From Microbulbifer rhizosphaerae (lineage in GTDB: Bacteria > Pseudomonadota > Gammaproteobacteria > Pseudomonadales > Cellvibrionaceae), in assembly GCF_014191725.1 (NCBI RefSeq), contig NZ_JACHWZ010000016.1, forward strand, positions 62,001-126,000: 64,000 nucleotides of DNA. Direction: 5' to 3'. Positions 33,240 to 42,349 of the stretch are shown one piece after another. A program made the position numbers and the translations under genes. Every line of letters begins with the position of its first letter. The first letter of the stretch is position 1. Below the pieces are notes generated by a model. The model saw nothing but the letters and a program-made list of their open reading frames with translations, was not told the origin of the DNA and did no database searches.

Positions 33240-33614
33240 ATGTCGACCCTCAGCACAAGACCCCTGCGTTTTCTCGTTTCCGGCGGGGCCGCCACCGCGG
33301 TGCACTTCACTGGTATGGGGCTGTTGATGGCGCTGCACGCAGATGCACCCCTGGCCACCGCAGTGGGCGCGCTGCTCGGTGCCGCGGTTAACTATGGCCT
33401 GCAGTACCACTGGACCTTCGTTTCGCGACGCGCGCACCGGGACACGATATCCGTATTTCTTCTCGTAACCGCCGCCAACTGGCTGCTCAACCTCACTCTG
33501 TTTACCGTCCTCTATCAACTGGCCGCACTGCCGGCTCCGTTCGCGCAATCGGCCACAACCGGGGCGCTCACCCTGCTCAACTACCGTCTTTACGGCAAGG
33601 TGGTGTTTACATGA
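33240..33614 (+). CDS. GtrA-family membrane protein
   Basis: A 124-aa protein with four transmembrane helices and the GtrA/DPMS-type profile: RFLVSGGAATAVHF at the N-terminus and LNYRLYGKVVF at the end. GtrA proteins flip or stabilise polyprenyl-linked sugars for glycan decoration. A GTG at 33228 could add four residues. It overlaps the following glycosyltransferase by 4 bases (ATGA), so the two are translationally coupled. Confidence 0.87.
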   Translation: MSTLSTRPLRFLVSGGAATAVHFTGMGLLMALHADAPLATAVGALLGAAVNYGLQYHWTFVSRRAHRDTISVFLLVTAANWLLNLTLFTVLYQLAALPAPFAQSATTGALTLLNYRLYGKVVFT

Positions 33615-34636
33615 ACACGATATCCGCACCCAGACTACACAAGCTGCGCCACCGCCAGCCACTCAAGCTGTCGGTCATTATCCCGTTTTATAACGAGGGT
33701 CCCGTATTACCCCTGTGCCTGGAGCGCCTGCTGCGAGTGCTGGATCAGTTGCCGCTCTCCTGCGAACTGTTGTTCGTCGACGATGGCAGCCGGGATGGCG
33801 GCGCCCAATACCTGGCGCGGCAGGCCATTATTTATCCCCAGATCAAACTGGTGCGACTGAGTCGCAATTTCGGCAAGGAAGCGGCAATGACCGCGGGCCT
33901 CGACCAGGCCACGGGCGACGCGGCGATTATCCTGGACGCGGATCTCCAGGACCCTCCGGAGCTGATACCGCAGATGGTGGGCGCCTGGCGCGAGGGCGCC
34001 GACGTGGTGCTGATGCAGCGCCGCAGTCGCGCCGGGGAAACCCTGTTCAAGCGCGCCAGCGCCCACGTCTTCTACCGCCTGCTGAATCGCATCAGCGACT
34101 GCGGCATTCCCGCCGATACCGGCGATTTCCGCCTGCTGAGCCGCCGGGCGCTGGATGCGCTGCGGCAACTGCCGGAGCGCAACCGCTATATGAAGGGTCT
34201 GTTCGCCTGGGTCGGCATGGAGACACGCGTCATCGAATACGATCGCGCGGCGCGGGCCGGGGGCGTCACCAAGTGGGACTACCTGGCGCTCGCCCGCCTG
34301 GCGATCGAGGCTATCACCTCCTTTTCCATCGCTCCCCTGCACTGGGCCACTATCGCCGGCGTGCTGGCGGCGGCGGCCGGCGGCCTGTTCGGGCTCTGGA
34401 TAGTGATCAAGGCGCTGCTGCTGGGCGACGTGGTGCAGGGGTATCCGTCGCTGATCGCGGTCATCACCTTCTTCGGCGGCATACAACTGCTGACCATTGG
34501 CATCCTCGGCGAGTACGTGGGCAAAACCTACCTGGAAACCAAACAGCGCCCCACCTATCTGATCCAGGACATTATCGGCGGCATTCCGGCGATGGGCCTG
34601 GCGGGGCAGCGTGCGGAGGCGGTGGGCGATGAATAA
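33611..34636 (+). CDS. GT2 polyprenyl-phosphate glycosyltransferase (GtrB/ArnC-like)
   Basis: A 341-aa membrane-anchored family 2 glycosyltransferase. The N-terminal GT-A domain carries SVIIPFYNEG, VDDGSRDG and ILDADLQDPPE (DxD-like), and two C-terminal transmembrane helices end the protein. It should transfer a sugar from a nucleotide donor to undecaprenyl phosphate, supplying the GT39 enzyme encoded next. It overlaps both neighbours by a few bases, as in tightly coupled gtrA-gtrB or arn operons. The sugar is unknown. Confidence 0.9.
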   Translation: MNTISAPRLHKLRHRQPLKLSVIIPFYNEGPVLPLCLERLLRVLDQLPLSCELLFVDDGSRDGGAQYLARQAIIYPQIKLVRLSRNFGKEAAMTAGLDQATGDAAIILDADLQDPPELIPQMVGAWREGADVVLMQRRSRAGETLFKRASAHVFYRLLNRISDCGIPADTGDFRLLSRRALDALRQLPERNRYMKGLFAWVGMETRVIEYDRAARAGGVTKWDYLALARLAIEAITSFSIAPLHWATIAGVLAAAAGGLFGLWIVIKALLLGDVVQGYPSLIAVITFFGGIQLLTIGILGEYVGKTYLETKQRPTYLIQDIIGGIPAMGLAGQRAEAVGDE

Positions 34637-36071
34637 ATCCCTTTCCCGCTTCACCTGGCTGCTCGGACTGGCACTGGCCTGCCGCCTCGCCGCCATGGTG
34701 CTGCTGCCGCTGATGGATACCTCGGAACCGCGCTACGCCGAGATCGCCAGGATCATGGCGGAAACCGGTGACTGGATTACCCCCTATTTTGATTACGGCG
34801 TTCCCTTCTGGGGGAAGCCGCCCCTGTCTTTCTGGAGCCAGGCGCTCTCCTTCAAACTGCTGGGTGTGGGCGAGTTCCCGGCGCGCCTGCCATCCCTGCT
34901 CGCGACCCTGGGTATCCTGTGGCTGGTCTTCAGTGCGACCCGCGCGCTGGCCGGCCGGCAGACCGCGTGGCTCGCGGTCACCATCTACGGCACCAGCGCG
35001 CTGGGTTTCGTGGCGGCAGGCGCGGTGCTCACCGACCCCTTCCTGACTTTCGGCACCACCCTCACTCTGGTCGCGGCGCTGCGCATCGGTTTGTCCGGCG
35101 GCTCGCCGCTCTGGGGGTATCTGCTGTTCGCGGGGCTGGGCATCGGCCTGCTGGCCAAGGGGCCGTTGGCGCCGGTATTGGCGCTGGTGCCGCTGGGCAC
35201 ATGGCTGTACCTGGAACCATCCGCGCGCATTCGCCATATACCCTGGGTCGGCGGTACCCTGCTCGCACTGGCGATCAGCCTGCCCTGGTATATCGCCGCG
35301 GAGCTGAAGACACCCGGCTTCCTGGAGTACTTCATCGTCGGCGAACATTTTCTCCGCTTCGTGGATTCCGGCTGGAACGGCGATCTCTACGGCAGCGCCC
35401 ACCGGGCGGCTTTGGGCACTATCTGGTGGTACGCGGTGCAGGCCACCTTCCCCTGGGGCCTGGCCGCCGCGGCGCTGTTTGTCGCGGCCGTTCGACAGCG
35501 GGGATGGCATTTCTTTCGGCCGGAGGGCTGGCGCGGCCTGTTGCTGGCCGGGTGCCTTTGGCCGCTGGTTTTTTTCACCTTCGCGGGCAATATTCTCTGG
35601 ACCTATGTCCAGCCCGCACTGCCGCCCTTCGCCATGCTGCTGGCCATGGCGCTGCAGAAGAGCGACTCGCGCTGGTCCCACCGGGCAGTCGTTGCCTGCG
35701 CCGGCCTTATCCCCGTTGTTATCCTGGTGTTCACCCTTGTGGTGCACTACCGGCCGGGAAGCGCGAAGACGGAAAAACAGCTGGTGGAATTTACCCGCAA
35801 GAGCGGCGGCGCGCAGGCGGAACTGCTGTACCTGGGAGACCGGCCTTTTTCCGCGCGCTTTTATTCCGCCGGCAGCGCGAAAAGCGTGGACAGGCGGGAG
35901 CTGGATAAGCTCCTCGGCGATCGGCCCGCGCGCAATTTCTATCTGGCCGTTCCCAAAGAACACATTGATTCGATATCAGCGCCCCCTGCCGGCCACTTGC
36001 AGGAACTCTTCACAAACCGGCGCTATGCGCTGTTCCAGGCCTTCCGCAAACCGGACGCAGATTCGCTGTAG
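34629..36071 (+). CDS. GT39 (ArnT/PMT-like) lipid-linked sugar transferase
   Basis: A 480-aa integral membrane protein with about ten helices. The first periplasmic loop contains TSEPRYAEIARIMAETGDW, matching the catalytic acidic loop of ArnT and other GT39 enzymes, and the GKPPLSFW motif follows. It overlaps the GT2 gene by 8 bases. Probable reaction: transfer of a sugar from undecaprenyl phosphate to lipid A or another periplasmic acceptor. The ArnT-like identity plus PmrA boxes at the locus suggest antimicrobial-peptide or metal adaptation, but no genes for aminoarabinose synthesis are seen here. Confidence 0.87.
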   Translation: MNKSLSRFTWLLGLALACRLAAMVLLPLMDTSEPRYAEIARIMAETGDWITPYFDYGVPFWGKPPLSFWSQALSFKLLGVGEFPARLPSLLATLGILWLVFSATRALAGRQTAWLAVTIYGTSALGFVAAGAVLTDPFLTFGTTLTLVAALRIGLSGGSPLWGYLLFAGLGIGLLAKGPLAPVLALVPLGTWLYLEPSARIRHIPWVGGTLLALAISLPWYIAAELKTPGFLEYFIVGEHFLRFVDSGWNGDLYGSAHRAALGTIWWYAVQATFPWGLAAAALFVAAVRQRGWHFFRPEGWRGLLLAGCLWPLVFFTFAGNILWTYVQPALPPFAMLLAMALQKSDSRWSHRAVVACAGLIPVVILVFTLVVHYRPGSAKTEKQLVEFTRKSGGAQAELLYLGDRPFSARFYSAGSAKSVDRRELDKLLGDRPARNFYLAVPKEHIDSISAPPAGHLQELFTNRRYALFQAFRKPDADSL

Positions 36072-36088
36072 CGGGATGGAGACTCCGG

Positions 36089-36115
36089 AGCGCCCGCCCG
36101 GGATGGGCGGGCGCT
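36089..36115. terminator. Hairpin between convergent GT39 and GH97 genes
   Basis: AGCGCCCGCCC-GGGAT-GGGCGGGCGCT, an 11-bp perfect GC-rich stem between the two convergent stop codons. There is no strong U tract in either direction. Confidence 0.55.
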
Positions 36116-36127
36116 GTCTGTGCTTTC

Positions 36128-38176
36128 CTATTCCAGTGCCTTTACATGAATCGCCGCACCGCCACTGCGAGCCATACGCAGGGTCAATTGATCGCCGCGT
36201 CCGACGGTTTTGTTTTCGATCACCAGGTCATAGGGGTTGGTCTTCCAATCCGCTTTGTCTCCATCCCGATAGATCTGTGCCCGATAGGATTTTCCCTCGT
36301 CCAGGAAATCCAGGTCGAAGGTGATCTCGCGGGCATCGGCGCCGGTGATTCCGCCGATATACCAGTCCTCCCCGCCGCGCTCCCTGCGCGCGAACACCAC
36401 GTGGTCGCCCACCTCGCCGGCCAGGGCGATGCTCTGTTCCCAGTCCACCGGCACGTCGACGATAAACTGAAAGGCATCGGGCCGCTCCAGGTAGTTTTCC
36501 GGTAAATCGGCGGCCATCTGCACCGGGCTGTAGAGCACCACGTAGAGGGCCAGCTGCTTGGCCAGGGTGGTCTTTACGCGGATATCCGCATCCAGCCCCT
36601 TGGGCGCCAGGTCGAAGATGCCCGGAGTGAAATCCATGGGGCCGGAGAGCATACGGGTGTACGCCAGCACCACCTCGTGCTCCGGCGGGTTCGGCGGCTG
36701 GCCCCAGGCGTTGAACTCCTGCCCGCGGGCGCCCTCGCGGCTCAGCCAGTTGGGGTAGGTGCGGCGCAGGCCTGTGTCCTTGACCGGTTCGTGGGTGTTG
36801 ATGCAGATCTTCCGCTTTGCCGCTTCGGTAACGTTGCGCAGGTATTCGTTCACCATAAACTGGCTGTCGTGCCACTCGTAGCGCACTATGCCGTTTTCGT
36901 CGATGCGCTTGATGTCCCCGCCGTCGGCCACGTAGCCGGTCTTCACCTGGTTTACTCCCAGGTCCCGGTACAGATCGAGAGCGGCGTCCATCTGCTGCGC
37001 GTAATTGCTGACGCTGCCGGAAGTCTCGTGATGGCCGATCAACTCCACGCCGCGGGCCCGGCCGTATTCGGTAACGGCCTTCAGGTCGAAGTCCGGATAG
37101 GGCTCGGCGAAGCGGAAAATATCTCCGTTGTGAAACCAGTCTCCGTCCCAGCCTTTGTTCCATCCTTCCACCAGTACGCCGGAAAACCCGTATTTGCCCG
37201 CGAAATCCATGTACTCTTTGGTCCGCTCGGTGGTGGCGCCGTGCCGGTCGCCGGAGGCCCAGGTGTATTGGTCCAGGTGCATACCCCACCAGATGCCCAT
37301 GTATTTTCCCGGTTTCACCCAGGACACATCTCCCAGTTTGTTGGGCTCGTTGAGGTTGAGAATCAGGTCTGAATTGAGCAGACCTATCGCGCCCTGCGAT
37401 ATCTGCACGGTGCGCCAGGGGGTTTTGAATGGGCCGCTCAGCACAACCCGCGCGCCGTGGCTCCAGGGGGTCAGGTCCGCGCGCAGATTGCCGGGGCGCC
37501 CCTGGTCAAGCACCATGGCCGCGTAGTCCACCAGCGCCGCCTCGTGGATACTGAGGTGTATACCGGAATCCAGTTTAAGGGTCAGCGGCGTATGTGCGCG
37601 GTCAATCTCCGCAAGTGAAGTTTGCCGATAGATATATTCGTAGCGGTTCCAGCCGCGGCCGGGTATCCACCAGGCAGCGGTTTTTTCCGCTGCGGGAATC
37701 CGGAATTCGGTCAGCTCGCGGGTGATGACGGCTTGCCGGTCCGGTTCGCGGTTATCGATTTCGTAGCGGAAGCCGACGCCGTCGTTGAATAACCGGAAAC
37801 GCAGGGCAAATTCGTCCTCTTTGCGCTCCGGGTGCCGAAGCCGCACCAGCAGTTCTTGGTGGTGGTCGCGCACCAGCCGGCGTTCGCCCCAGGGTTGCTC
37901 CCAGGTCTGGTCCCGGCTTTTTTTCTCCACCGAATCGATTGCGAATGACGGGCCAAGTGGATGGGTATTTTTGAAGGATATACCCAGGGGCGACGTATCA
38001 ACCACCACCTGATCGCCATAGGCGATCCGGTAGGTAATGGCGTCACCTTCGTCGGACAGGGTGACGACGATATTGCCGTCGGGGGAGTTCGCGGTAACCG
38101 TTTTGGCCTGGGCCGGTGGGGTGGCTGACAGAGCCAAGAGGAAAGCGAGAGAAAGTTGCCGTGCAATTCGGATCAT
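36128..38176 (-). CDS. GH97 family alpha-glucosidase (SusB-like)
   Basis: A 682-aa secreted enzyme from the ATG at 38176, which begins a signal peptide (LSLAFLLALSATPPAQA). GH97 features: an N-terminal beta-sandwich, a TIM barrel with WWGMHLDQYTWASG, LVEGWNKGWDGDW, ELIGHHETSG and NQVKTGYVADGG, and a C-terminal sandwich. The Gly after VKT, where retaining members have Asp, and the Glu of HHETSG and INTHEP suggest the inverting, SusB-type subgroup acting on alpha-glucans. It lies downstream of a GH13 lipoprotein on the same strand, separated by a REP-like hairpin. An extended upstream frame exists but overlaps the GH13 gene and has no start signal. Confidence 0.9.
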   Translation of the reverse strand: MIRIARQLSLAFLLALSATPPAQAKTVTANSPDGNIVVTLSDEGDAITYRIAYGDQVVVDTSPLGISFKNTHPLGPSFAIDSVEKKSRDQTWEQPWGERRLVRDHHQELLVRLRHPERKEDEFALRFRLFNDGVGFRYEIDNREPDRQAVITRELTEFRIPAAEKTAAWWIPGRGWNRYEYIYRQTSLAEIDRAHTPLTLKLDSGIHLSIHEAALVDYAAMVLDQGRPGNLRADLTPWSHGARVVLSGPFKTPWRTVQISQGAIGLLNSDLILNLNEPNKLGDVSWVKPGKYMGIWWGMHLDQYTWASGDRHGATTERTKEYMDFAGKYGFSGVLVEGWNKGWDGDWFHNGDIFRFAEPYPDFDLKAVTEYGRARGVELIGHHETSGSVSNYAQQMDAALDLYRDLGVNQVKTGYVADGGDIKRIDENGIVRYEWHDSQFMVNEYLRNVTEAAKRKICINTHEPVKDTGLRRTYPNWLSREGARGQEFNAWGQPPNPPEHEVVLAYTRMLSGPMDFTPGIFDLAPKGLDADIRVKTTLAKQLALYVVLYSPVQMAADLPENYLERPDAFQFIVDVPVDWEQSIALAGEVGDHVVFARRERGGEDWYIGGITGADAREITFDLDFLDEGKSYRAQIYRDGDKADWKTNPYDLVIENKTVGRGDQLTLRMARSGGAAIHVKALE

Positions 38177-38220
38177 TGTTTTGCCCGCAGTTTGTTGGTT
38201 TCCCTTTTTGTTGATTTTCC

Positions 38221-38297
38221 TTGTAGGAGCGGCCGTTGGCCGCGATCGGCAGTGGTTAAAAACCCGGATTGATCGCGGCCAGCGGCCGCTCCTACAA
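38221..38297. repeat. REP-like inverted pair between GH13 and GH97
   Basis: Two 27-base arms (38221-38247 and 38271-38297) are inverted copies of one repeat with one mismatch, each starting TTGTAGGAGCGGCCG, separated by 23 bases. A single copy is at 53547-53571 and a diverged one at 32948. This is a BIME-like pair; in the mRNA it would form a strong hairpin between the two glycosidase genes. Confidence 0.85.
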
Positions 38298-38301
38298 AAA
38301 A

Positions 38302-39978
38302 TTATTCGCGCTTTGTGCTTACTCCCAATAGCAGCAGATCGTAGGCGGTATCGAAGCTGACCCGCCCCTGCTCCACCCGGCTCTCTGTGCCGGAGTAATA
38401 GTCCTTCAGCAGGGTGCCGTCGGCAAATAGGTCGTACACCGGCAGGGATTTCTTTCCGGTTTGCTGCCCTAGGGACACCAACACCGGGCTCTCTCCCTCC
38501 AGGGTGCGCGCAAAAGTATAGGGTTTGTCCGCGAGTTTTTTGTGCTCGCCGGCACCCAGGGACGGGTTGGCGCGGCGGAACTGCCCCAGCTTCTGCCAGT
38601 GGCTGAGGATTTCCCGGGTCTCTTCCTGCTCCAGGTCCTCCCAGTTCATAAAACTGCGCATGGAGGCGTCGCCGATGGCATCTTCCACGATCATCGGCCG
38701 GGCGAGTTCGTCGCCGTAGTAGATCTGCGCCGCCCCCGGCGCCAGCATCAGCTTGAGCGCGGCCTCTCTGGCCTGTTCGCGCTCGCGATCGAAGGAGTGG
38801 TGGTCGTCGTGGGAGCCCAGATAGTTGAGCACACCCGAGCCGTCCAGAGGGCCGCCGTGCAGGTTCTGCGAGTAGCTGGAGAAGATTTCTTCCGGCGATT
38901 GCCCGGCGTGCTGGGCGAAGCCCATATTGATCAGGCTGTCGAAGCCGAAATCGAAGAAATCCACCCGGCGGTCGCCGAAGTCGTAGGCGCGCCCCTCGGT
39001 GGACCCGAAGTCGTTGACGCCGAAGTGGTAGACCTCTCCCAGCATAAAGAAATCGCGATCGTCGAGCTTTTTGTCCGGGTTTTGAGCCTTCCATTCCGCC
39101 AGCGCCAGGCTGGCCTCCTTTTTCAGCACCGCCCAGACTTCCGGCTCCACGTGCTTGACGGTGTCCACGCGGAAGCCGTCCACGCCGTATTCCCGCACCC
39201 AGTCGGTAAGCCATTTGATAATGTAGTACTTGGGTGCGCGGGGGTAGCCGGTGCGTTCGAAAAAGGCGTCCAACTCGCGCTGCTCCCGCTCCAGGCGCCC
39301 CTCCTTCTCCCACTTGGCCAGCAGTTGTGGTGGCAGATCCACCGGCTGCTCGTTCTCGGTGCGGATGTCCGGCAGGTTGTCGGTAAGCGCGCAGCTGACA
39401 TTGGCGGCAAAACTGCTCCAGTCGCACACCGGCCCGGTGCGCACCCACTCCGCGGGCCACACCGGGTCCCGCTCAGTGACCGGACCGGTGTGGTTGACAA
39501 TGACATCCAGCAGTATGCGAATACCCTGGCTGTGGGCGGTTTCGATCAGCCGGCGCAGGTCCTCCTCGCTGCCGAAGTTGGTGTCCACCGCAGTCCAGTC
39601 CCGGGGCCAGTAGCCGTGGTAAGCATAGGTGCGGCCGTCGCCCTCGTCGTAGCCTTGCACCTGCTCCACCACCGGCGACATCCAGATGGCGTTTATCCCA
39701 AGATCGCGGAAATAGCCCGCCTCCAGCTTGTCGATCACACCCTGCAGGTCGCCGCCGGCAAACCCCCGCAGTAATTCGGCATCACCCTGCCGGCCGTAGG
39801 AGAGATCGTTGTCCGGATCGCCATTGGCGAAGCGGTCCGGCAACATGAAATAGATACTGGCGCTACCCCAGAATGGATCCGGTTGCCCATCGGCCTCCCG
39901 CTTGTCCACGGCGGCCGTCCCTTCACCGCCGCATCCCACCAGGCAGAGGGCGGCGGCCACACCGATTAACTTTTTCAT
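38302..39978 (-). CDS. GH13 alpha-amylase family lipoprotein
   Basis: A 558-aa lipoprotein (lipobox ALCLVGC, Cys16). The GH13 conserved regions are present: region I LLDVIVNHTG, region II GFRVDTVKHV (nucleophile Asp), region III FMLGEVYH (acid Glu) and region IV NYLGSHDDH (Asp). It is thus a complete catalytic barrel with a short C-terminal beta domain. Likely acts on starch or maltooligosaccharides at the outer membrane or periplasm, with the GH97 enzyme downstream finishing to glucose. It is divergent from the DUF3014 gene. Confidence 0.93.
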   Translation of the reverse strand: MKKLIGVAAALCLVGCGGEGTAAVDKREADGQPDPFWGSASIYFMLPDRFANGDPDNDLSYGRQGDAELLRGFAGGDLQGVIDKLEAGYFRDLGINAIWMSPVVEQVQGYDEGDGRTYAYHGYWPRDWTAVDTNFGSEEDLRRLIETAHSQGIRILLDVIVNHTGPVTERDPVWPAEWVRTGPVCDWSSFAANVSCALTDNLPDIRTENEQPVDLPPQLLAKWEKEGRLEREQRELDAFFERTGYPRAPKYYIIKWLTDWVREYGVDGFRVDTVKHVEPEVWAVLKKEASLALAEWKAQNPDKKLDDRDFFMLGEVYHFGVNDFGSTEGRAYDFGDRRVDFFDFGFDSLINMGFAQHAGQSPEEIFSSYSQNLHGGPLDGSGVLNYLGSHDDHHSFDREREQAREAALKLMLAPGAAQIYYGDELARPMIVEDAIGDASMRSFMNWEDLEQEETREILSHWQKLGQFRRANPSLGAGEHKKLADKPYTFARTLEGESPVLVSLGQQTGKKSLPVYDLFADGTLLKDYYSGTESRVEQGRVSFDTAYDLLLLGVSTKRE

Positions 39979-40174
39979 TATTCTGTTCTCTCCAGAGCTG
40001 CATCTTTCGCTTTGCCCTACTGTAGCGCCGGCACCGGCCGCCGCCTCCTCCCAGGGGGGGCGTAGATTGCAATCCGCTCGCGACTACTATAAACATGCCA
40101 GGATATCCGGGAACCAATTGCTTGCCGGCAGTGTCCCCCATATATACATAGGGCGCCGGAACAGGAGGCTGAAG

Positions 40175-40993
40175 ATGGAAGAGAATCGCAATTACGGCTG
40201 GATAGCCGTCCTGATTGTCGTCGTCGCGCTGGCGGCTGCGGCCTATCTCTTCTACTCCAGAAAGGGAGAGAAGCCTCCGGAAGCAAAGCTGTTCGAAGTA
40301 CCGAAGAAGGAAGAGGCGATCCCGGAGCCCAAACCGGAGCTGGAGGAACCCGCTCCCGCGGAGCCTGCACCCGCCCCCGCCGAACCGGAACGGGAACTGC
40401 CGCCGCTGGACGAGAGTGACGGCCCGGTGCTCAAGGATCTGCGCAGCCTGGCCCCCGGCGATGCCCTGAGCCGATGGCTGGTATCCGACGAAGTGATCCG
40501 CAAGTGGGTGGCAGCAGTCAATACCGCCTCCCAGGGCCAGTTGATCCACAAGCATCGCCCCTTCAAGAATATCAGGGGTTCGATTGCCGTCAGCGAGGAA
40601 GGCGCCACCGGGATGGTGCTATCCGAGGAGAACTACCACCGCTACGATGTGCCGGTGCGCCTCTTCGCACAGATGGATACGGACACCGCTGTCAAACTCT
40701 ACAGATTCTGGTACCCCCGCCTGGCCCAGGCCTACGGCGAGCTGGGGATCAGGAACAAGACCTTCCACCAGGTGCTTCTGCAGGCCATTGACCGGGTGCT
40801 GGAAGCACCGCAGGTCGAGCAACCCATCCAGCTGGTGCGCCCGTCGGTGTACTACAAGTTTGCCGATCCCAAACTGGAGAAACTGCCGGGGCTGCACAAG
40901 CTGATGATCCGCATAGGACCGGACCATGCGGAACGGGTCAAGGAGAAACTGCGGGAACTCAAGTCCGAACTCCAGTCGCTGCAGATGGATTGA
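40175..40993 (+). CDS. DUF3014 membrane-anchored protein
   Basis: A 272-aa protein with an N-terminal transmembrane anchor (WIAVLIVVVALAAAAYLFY), a Pro/Glu-rich periplasmic linker (about 40-85) and a conserved globular domain (about 90-265) with RWLVSDEVIRKWVAAVNT, typical of DUF3014. AGGAGG stands 6 bases before the ATG. No function is known for the family. It stands alone, divergent from the GH13 gene and followed by its own terminator. Confidence 0.88.
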   Translation: MEENRNYGWIAVLIVVVALAAAAYLFYSRKGEKPPEAKLFEVPKKEEAIPEPKPELEEPAPAEPAPAPAEPERELPPLDESDGPVLKDLRSLAPGDALSRWLVSDEVIRKWVAAVNTASQGQLIHKHRPFKNIRGSIAVSEEGATGMVLSEENYHRYDVPVRLFAQMDTDTAVKLYRFWYPRLAQAYGELGIRNKTFHQVLLQAIDRVLEAPQVEQPIQLVRPSVYYKFADPKLEKLPGLHKLMIRIGPDHAERVKEKLRELKSELQSLQMD

Positions 40994-41020
40994 CCCAACT
41001 CCCCTACCCAGTCCTCCCCC

Positions 41021-41046
41021 AAAGCCCGCTCCCGCGGGCTTTGTTT
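41021..41046 (+). terminator. Terminator after the DUF3014 gene
   Basis: AAAGCCCGC-TCCC-GCGGGCTTT followed by GTTTTAT; a 9-bp stem 28 bases after the stop codon. Confidence 0.8.
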
Positions 41047-41188
41047 TATATCCGCTGGCAACAAAGAAACCGCCGCCTGTGGTAATCTTGGGCAGACCAT
41101 CTGGTCTGCGCCGGTTGAGTGGTTGAGAGACAGGTGCGGAGCGGGAAAGGTGAGAGAAAACAGAAAAACCGTTCCCACGTGAGGAGGA

Positions 41189-42031
41189 ATGATGCAAGCA
41201 GAAAAAGTCATATTCGTGGTCGTGGACCCCAACGATGAAGAGCATGTAGCGCTGAAGCGCGCGCTGATCACCGCAAAAATCCGCACCCCCCAACCCAAGT
41301 TGGTTGTATTCGTAGCCGTGGACGGTGAGGCCGTGGACACCCGGGCGGTCAACGATCACCTGTTCCGGGACGAGTTCTGGTTCCGCGACCAGATCCGCCA
41401 GCCGGTGGAAGAGGCCGGACTGGAGTACGAACTCATGGTGTGCTGGTCCAGTGACTGGCAGGCCGCCATCATTCAGGAGTCCAAGCGCAGCAACGCCGAG
41501 ATGGTCTACCTGCCGGTACACGCCAAAGTCAGCCGCCGTTTTACCTTTGCCGAGTCCAAATGGCATGTGCTCAAGGGCGCGAAATGTCCGGCGGTGCTGA
41601 TCCGTCCAGGCGCCAAAGACCGCCGCAAGGTGGTACTGGCCACAGTGAACTACCAGGCCCAGACCACCCAGCAGCGCCAGCTCAACCGCCAGATCACCGA
41701 ACGCGCCAACTATATCGCCAAGTGTTACGACGCCGAGCTGCACCTGGTGAACGCCTACCTGGACTCCATGCTCTACCCGGACCGCGGCGCCCTGGCCAAG
41801 CTGGCGGACAAGACCGGCGTTCCCACCCATCGCATCCACGTCAAACGGGGCTATACCAACGAAGTCGTGGCCCAGGTGGCAAAGGAAATCGATGCGGACC
41901 TGGTGGTGATGGGCACCCTCAACCAGTACGGCGAAACCGGCTCGCTGTTGCGGGGCAATACCGCGGAGCGGGTGATTGGGTCGCTGGAGGTGGATGTGAT
42001 GGTTTGTAACGAGTTTACTACCACCAAATAA
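41189..42031 (+). CDS. Tandem universal stress protein (UspE-like)
   Basis: A 280-aa cytoplasmic protein made of two Usp domains (about 5-145 and 150-280). The C-terminal domain has the nucleotide-binding type motif VVMGTLNQYGETGSLLRGNTAERVI. GGAGG lies just before tandem ATGs at 41189 and 41192. It is monocistronic with a terminator downstream. Expected role is stress survival, as for UspE; substrate or partner not visible. Confidence 0.92.
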   Translation: MMQAEKVIFVVVDPNDEEHVALKRALITAKIRTPQPKLVVFVAVDGEAVDTRAVNDHLFRDEFWFRDQIRQPVEEAGLEYELMVCWSSDWQAAIIQESKRSNAEMVYLPVHAKVSRRFTFAESKWHVLKGAKCPAVLIRPGAKDRRKVVLATVNYQAQTTQQRQLNRQITERANYIAKCYDAELHLVNAYLDSMLYPDRGALAKLADKTGVPTHRIHVKRGYTNEVVAQVAKEIDADLVVMGTLNQYGETGSLLRGNTAERVIGSLEVDVMVCNEFTTTK

Positions 42032-42349
42032 GAGCCGCCGAAAATATGACCAGGATTGAGTACAACGAAATCCTCCCCCAAAGCCCTCGCAACAAATCAT
42101 TGCGAGGGCTTTTTATCGATTAGCGGCAGTCCCACAAAATTTAACCACCAGACTCGGCCTGTTCTCTGCCGACAAAATCAGTCTTTTGTGACAAAAGTAA
42201 CCAATGTAATCCATGCAGCTCTCCTTTGGTCAGAAGGTTTATTGGCCATTCAGATCGTGAAATAATCCCTCGTTTACCCTGATAGGGCGCTCATTTGCCA
42301 TGGAGTGCCGGCCTCACCTGGAATATCAAACTCCAATAAGGAAAAAATA
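42032..42349. other. Intergenic region between Usp and giant lipoprotein
   Basis: About 318 bases. It contains the Usp terminator (42081-42115) and an AT-richer stretch before 42350 that should hold the lipoprotein promoter. AAGGAAAA precedes the ATG at 42350. No other structure is seen. Confidence 0.6.
42081..42115 (+). terminator. Terminator after the Usp gene
   Basis: AAGCCCTCGCA and TGCGAGGGCTT form an 11-bp stem followed by a T run at 42110-42114. Confidence 0.88.

Noticed and set aside
38177..39460. N-terminal extension of the GH97 frame to about 1,110 aa
   Set aside because: It overlaps the GH13 gene in another frame and crosses a REP hairpin; a signal peptide at 38176 gives the natural start.
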